Shown: one piece after another, positions 21,842 to 22,432 of the stretch | Layout: every line of letters begins with the position of its first letter | How positions within the stretch are numbered: position 1 is the stretch's first letter | Source: a virus | Virus record (IMG/VR): IMGVR_UViG_3300044701_003559 | Location: 1-22,432 of that record | DNA: 22,432 nt | Reading direction: 5' to 3' (one strand) | Position numbers and translations under genes: made by a program | Notes under the pieces: model-generated | What the model was told of the DNA's origin: nothing | Databases searched by the model: none | Seen by the model: the letters and a program-made list of their open reading frames with translations, nothing else

Positions 21842-22432
21842 TTAGCCCTCATAATCTACTGAGCGGTAGGCCCCGCGCGCGTTGGCGGGTAGGTTGTGCT
21901 TTTCTCCAAGCTGAGCGCCTAGCTTGTCCGCCGCCTCTTGGTAGTCGAGCGGGGGCGCCGCGAAAAAGTCCTCCATTTCGGGGGTTTCCGTCATCGTTAT
22001 AAACTCGTCTATAGAGTCCTCTAGCGCGGTGGGCGTGGGGTTGAGCACAAATAGCTTTAAGAAGCTGTTAGCGAGGGGGTCGGCGCTCACGCGGTTGATC
22101 ATGCTTCGAATATCACGCGCCGCCGCGAGGCTCTCGCCGCGTTGCTCTCCAAAATCAAAAGTACTTTGTCCGAATAACATCTCTCTAATGTTCGCGTCGC
22201 GCTTTTCGGGGCTCTGCCGCGCTTTGATAATATCCTTAGTGAGCGCGTAGTTATAAACGGCGATAGCGTCGGCTAGGCTCTTGCGCGTCTGGTCGCTGAG
22301 CCCCTGCGCGGCTAGCTTACCTACGGCTACGGTGAGGTTTTCATAGGTGCTAAAATCGAGGCTCGCTAGTAGCGCCTCGTCACGGAGGATATAGCCTATC
22401 AGCGTCTGCATGATGAGCTCTCGCCCGTTGCC
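21842..22432 (-). CDS. Head-region protein of unknown family, 5' end not in window
   Basis: The frame reads from the right edge of the window to a stop at 21842. A methionine at 22411 would give 189 residues, but the seven codons before it (to the edge) are open and the sequence before that ATG has only a weak purine run, so this may be the C-terminal part of a longer protein. The visible part is mainly helical by composition. It has an acidic stretch (MTETPEMEDFFAAPP) and ends in RSVDYEG. I do not recognise the family. It sits just upstream of a small PYPNEHAAR protein and a Mu F-like head morphogenesis gene, where a portal gene is usually found. A portal C-terminus is therefore possible, but this rests on position only. 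The gap to the next gene is 3 bases. Confidence 0.6.
   Translation of the reverse strand, partial: GNGRELIMQTLIGYILRDEALLASLDFSTYENLTVAVGKLAAQGLSDQTRKSLADAIAVYNYALTKDIIKARQSPEKRDANIREMLFGQSTFDFGEQRGESLAAARDIRSMINRVSADPLANSFLKLFVLNPTPTALEDSIDEFITMTETPEMEDFFAAPPLDYQEAADKLGAQLGEKHNLPANARGAYRSVDYEG

Noticed and set aside
1-22432. Search for defence, anti-defence, tRNA, integrase or other accessory cargo
   Set aside because: All of the sequence is accounted for by packed minus-strand structural or small membrane genes; no inserted island or gene of different composition was seen.

Overview
This window is the late structural region of a tailed bacteriophage (or an intact prophage) with a contractile tail. 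Every convincing gene is on the minus strand, so the genes read from the right edge to the left edge. The DNA is clearly GC-rich. Genes touch or overlap by a few bases almost everywhere (many ATGA stop/start junctions), and there is no non-coding stretch longer than about 60 bases. Plus-strand open frames are antisense shadows. I see no tRNA, CRISPR array, insertion sequence, attachment site, integrase, terminase or replication gene, so the host and lifestyle cannot be read from this piece. The host is probably a GC-rich bacterium. Heavy use of the leucine codon CTA and the complete lack of AATT are compositional marks.

Head module (about 22.4 to 14.4 kb, right to left): an incomplete gene running off the right edge (perhaps the end of a portal or other head protein); a 90-residue stand-alone PYPNEHAAR-type protein; a Mu F-like head morphogenesis protein with a C-terminal Cys/His cluster; a prohead protease; an Ala-rich coiled-coil probable scaffold; the major capsid protein with an inserted Ig/FN3-like domain; a small basic-tailed protein; and then four neck genes (head-tail adaptor, a CxC/CxxC neck protein, an HK97 gp10-like protein and a tail-terminator candidate).

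Tail module (14.4 to 10.0 kb): sheath, tube, two overlapping genes at the tail-assembly-chaperone position, and the tape measure protein. The order sheath-tube-chaperone-tape measure shows this is a myovirus.

Baseplate and fibre module (10.0 to 0.6 kb): a hub protein, a spike-like protein, a LysM plus gp25/W-like fusion, baseplate J, a 513-residue fibre/baseplate protein of unknown family, a collagen-repeat fibre, a YGDP-repeat protein and a gpI-like protein. The left end carries two small membrane proteins, which may be the start of a lysis cassette, followed by the first 15 codons of a third gene.

The most interesting signals are: (1) a conserved segment (GYQTP...LVPQQL) shared by the prohead protease C-terminal region and the capsid protein N-terminus, with diverged codons; (2) a tail-chaperone gene pair whose overlap holds both a very strong internal ribosome binding site and a T6 slip site compatible with a -2/+1 frameshift; (3) absence of AATT across the window alongside an excess of CTAG; (4) a baseplate fusion of LysM and gp25-like domains. 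I do not see a clearly novel non-structural system here.
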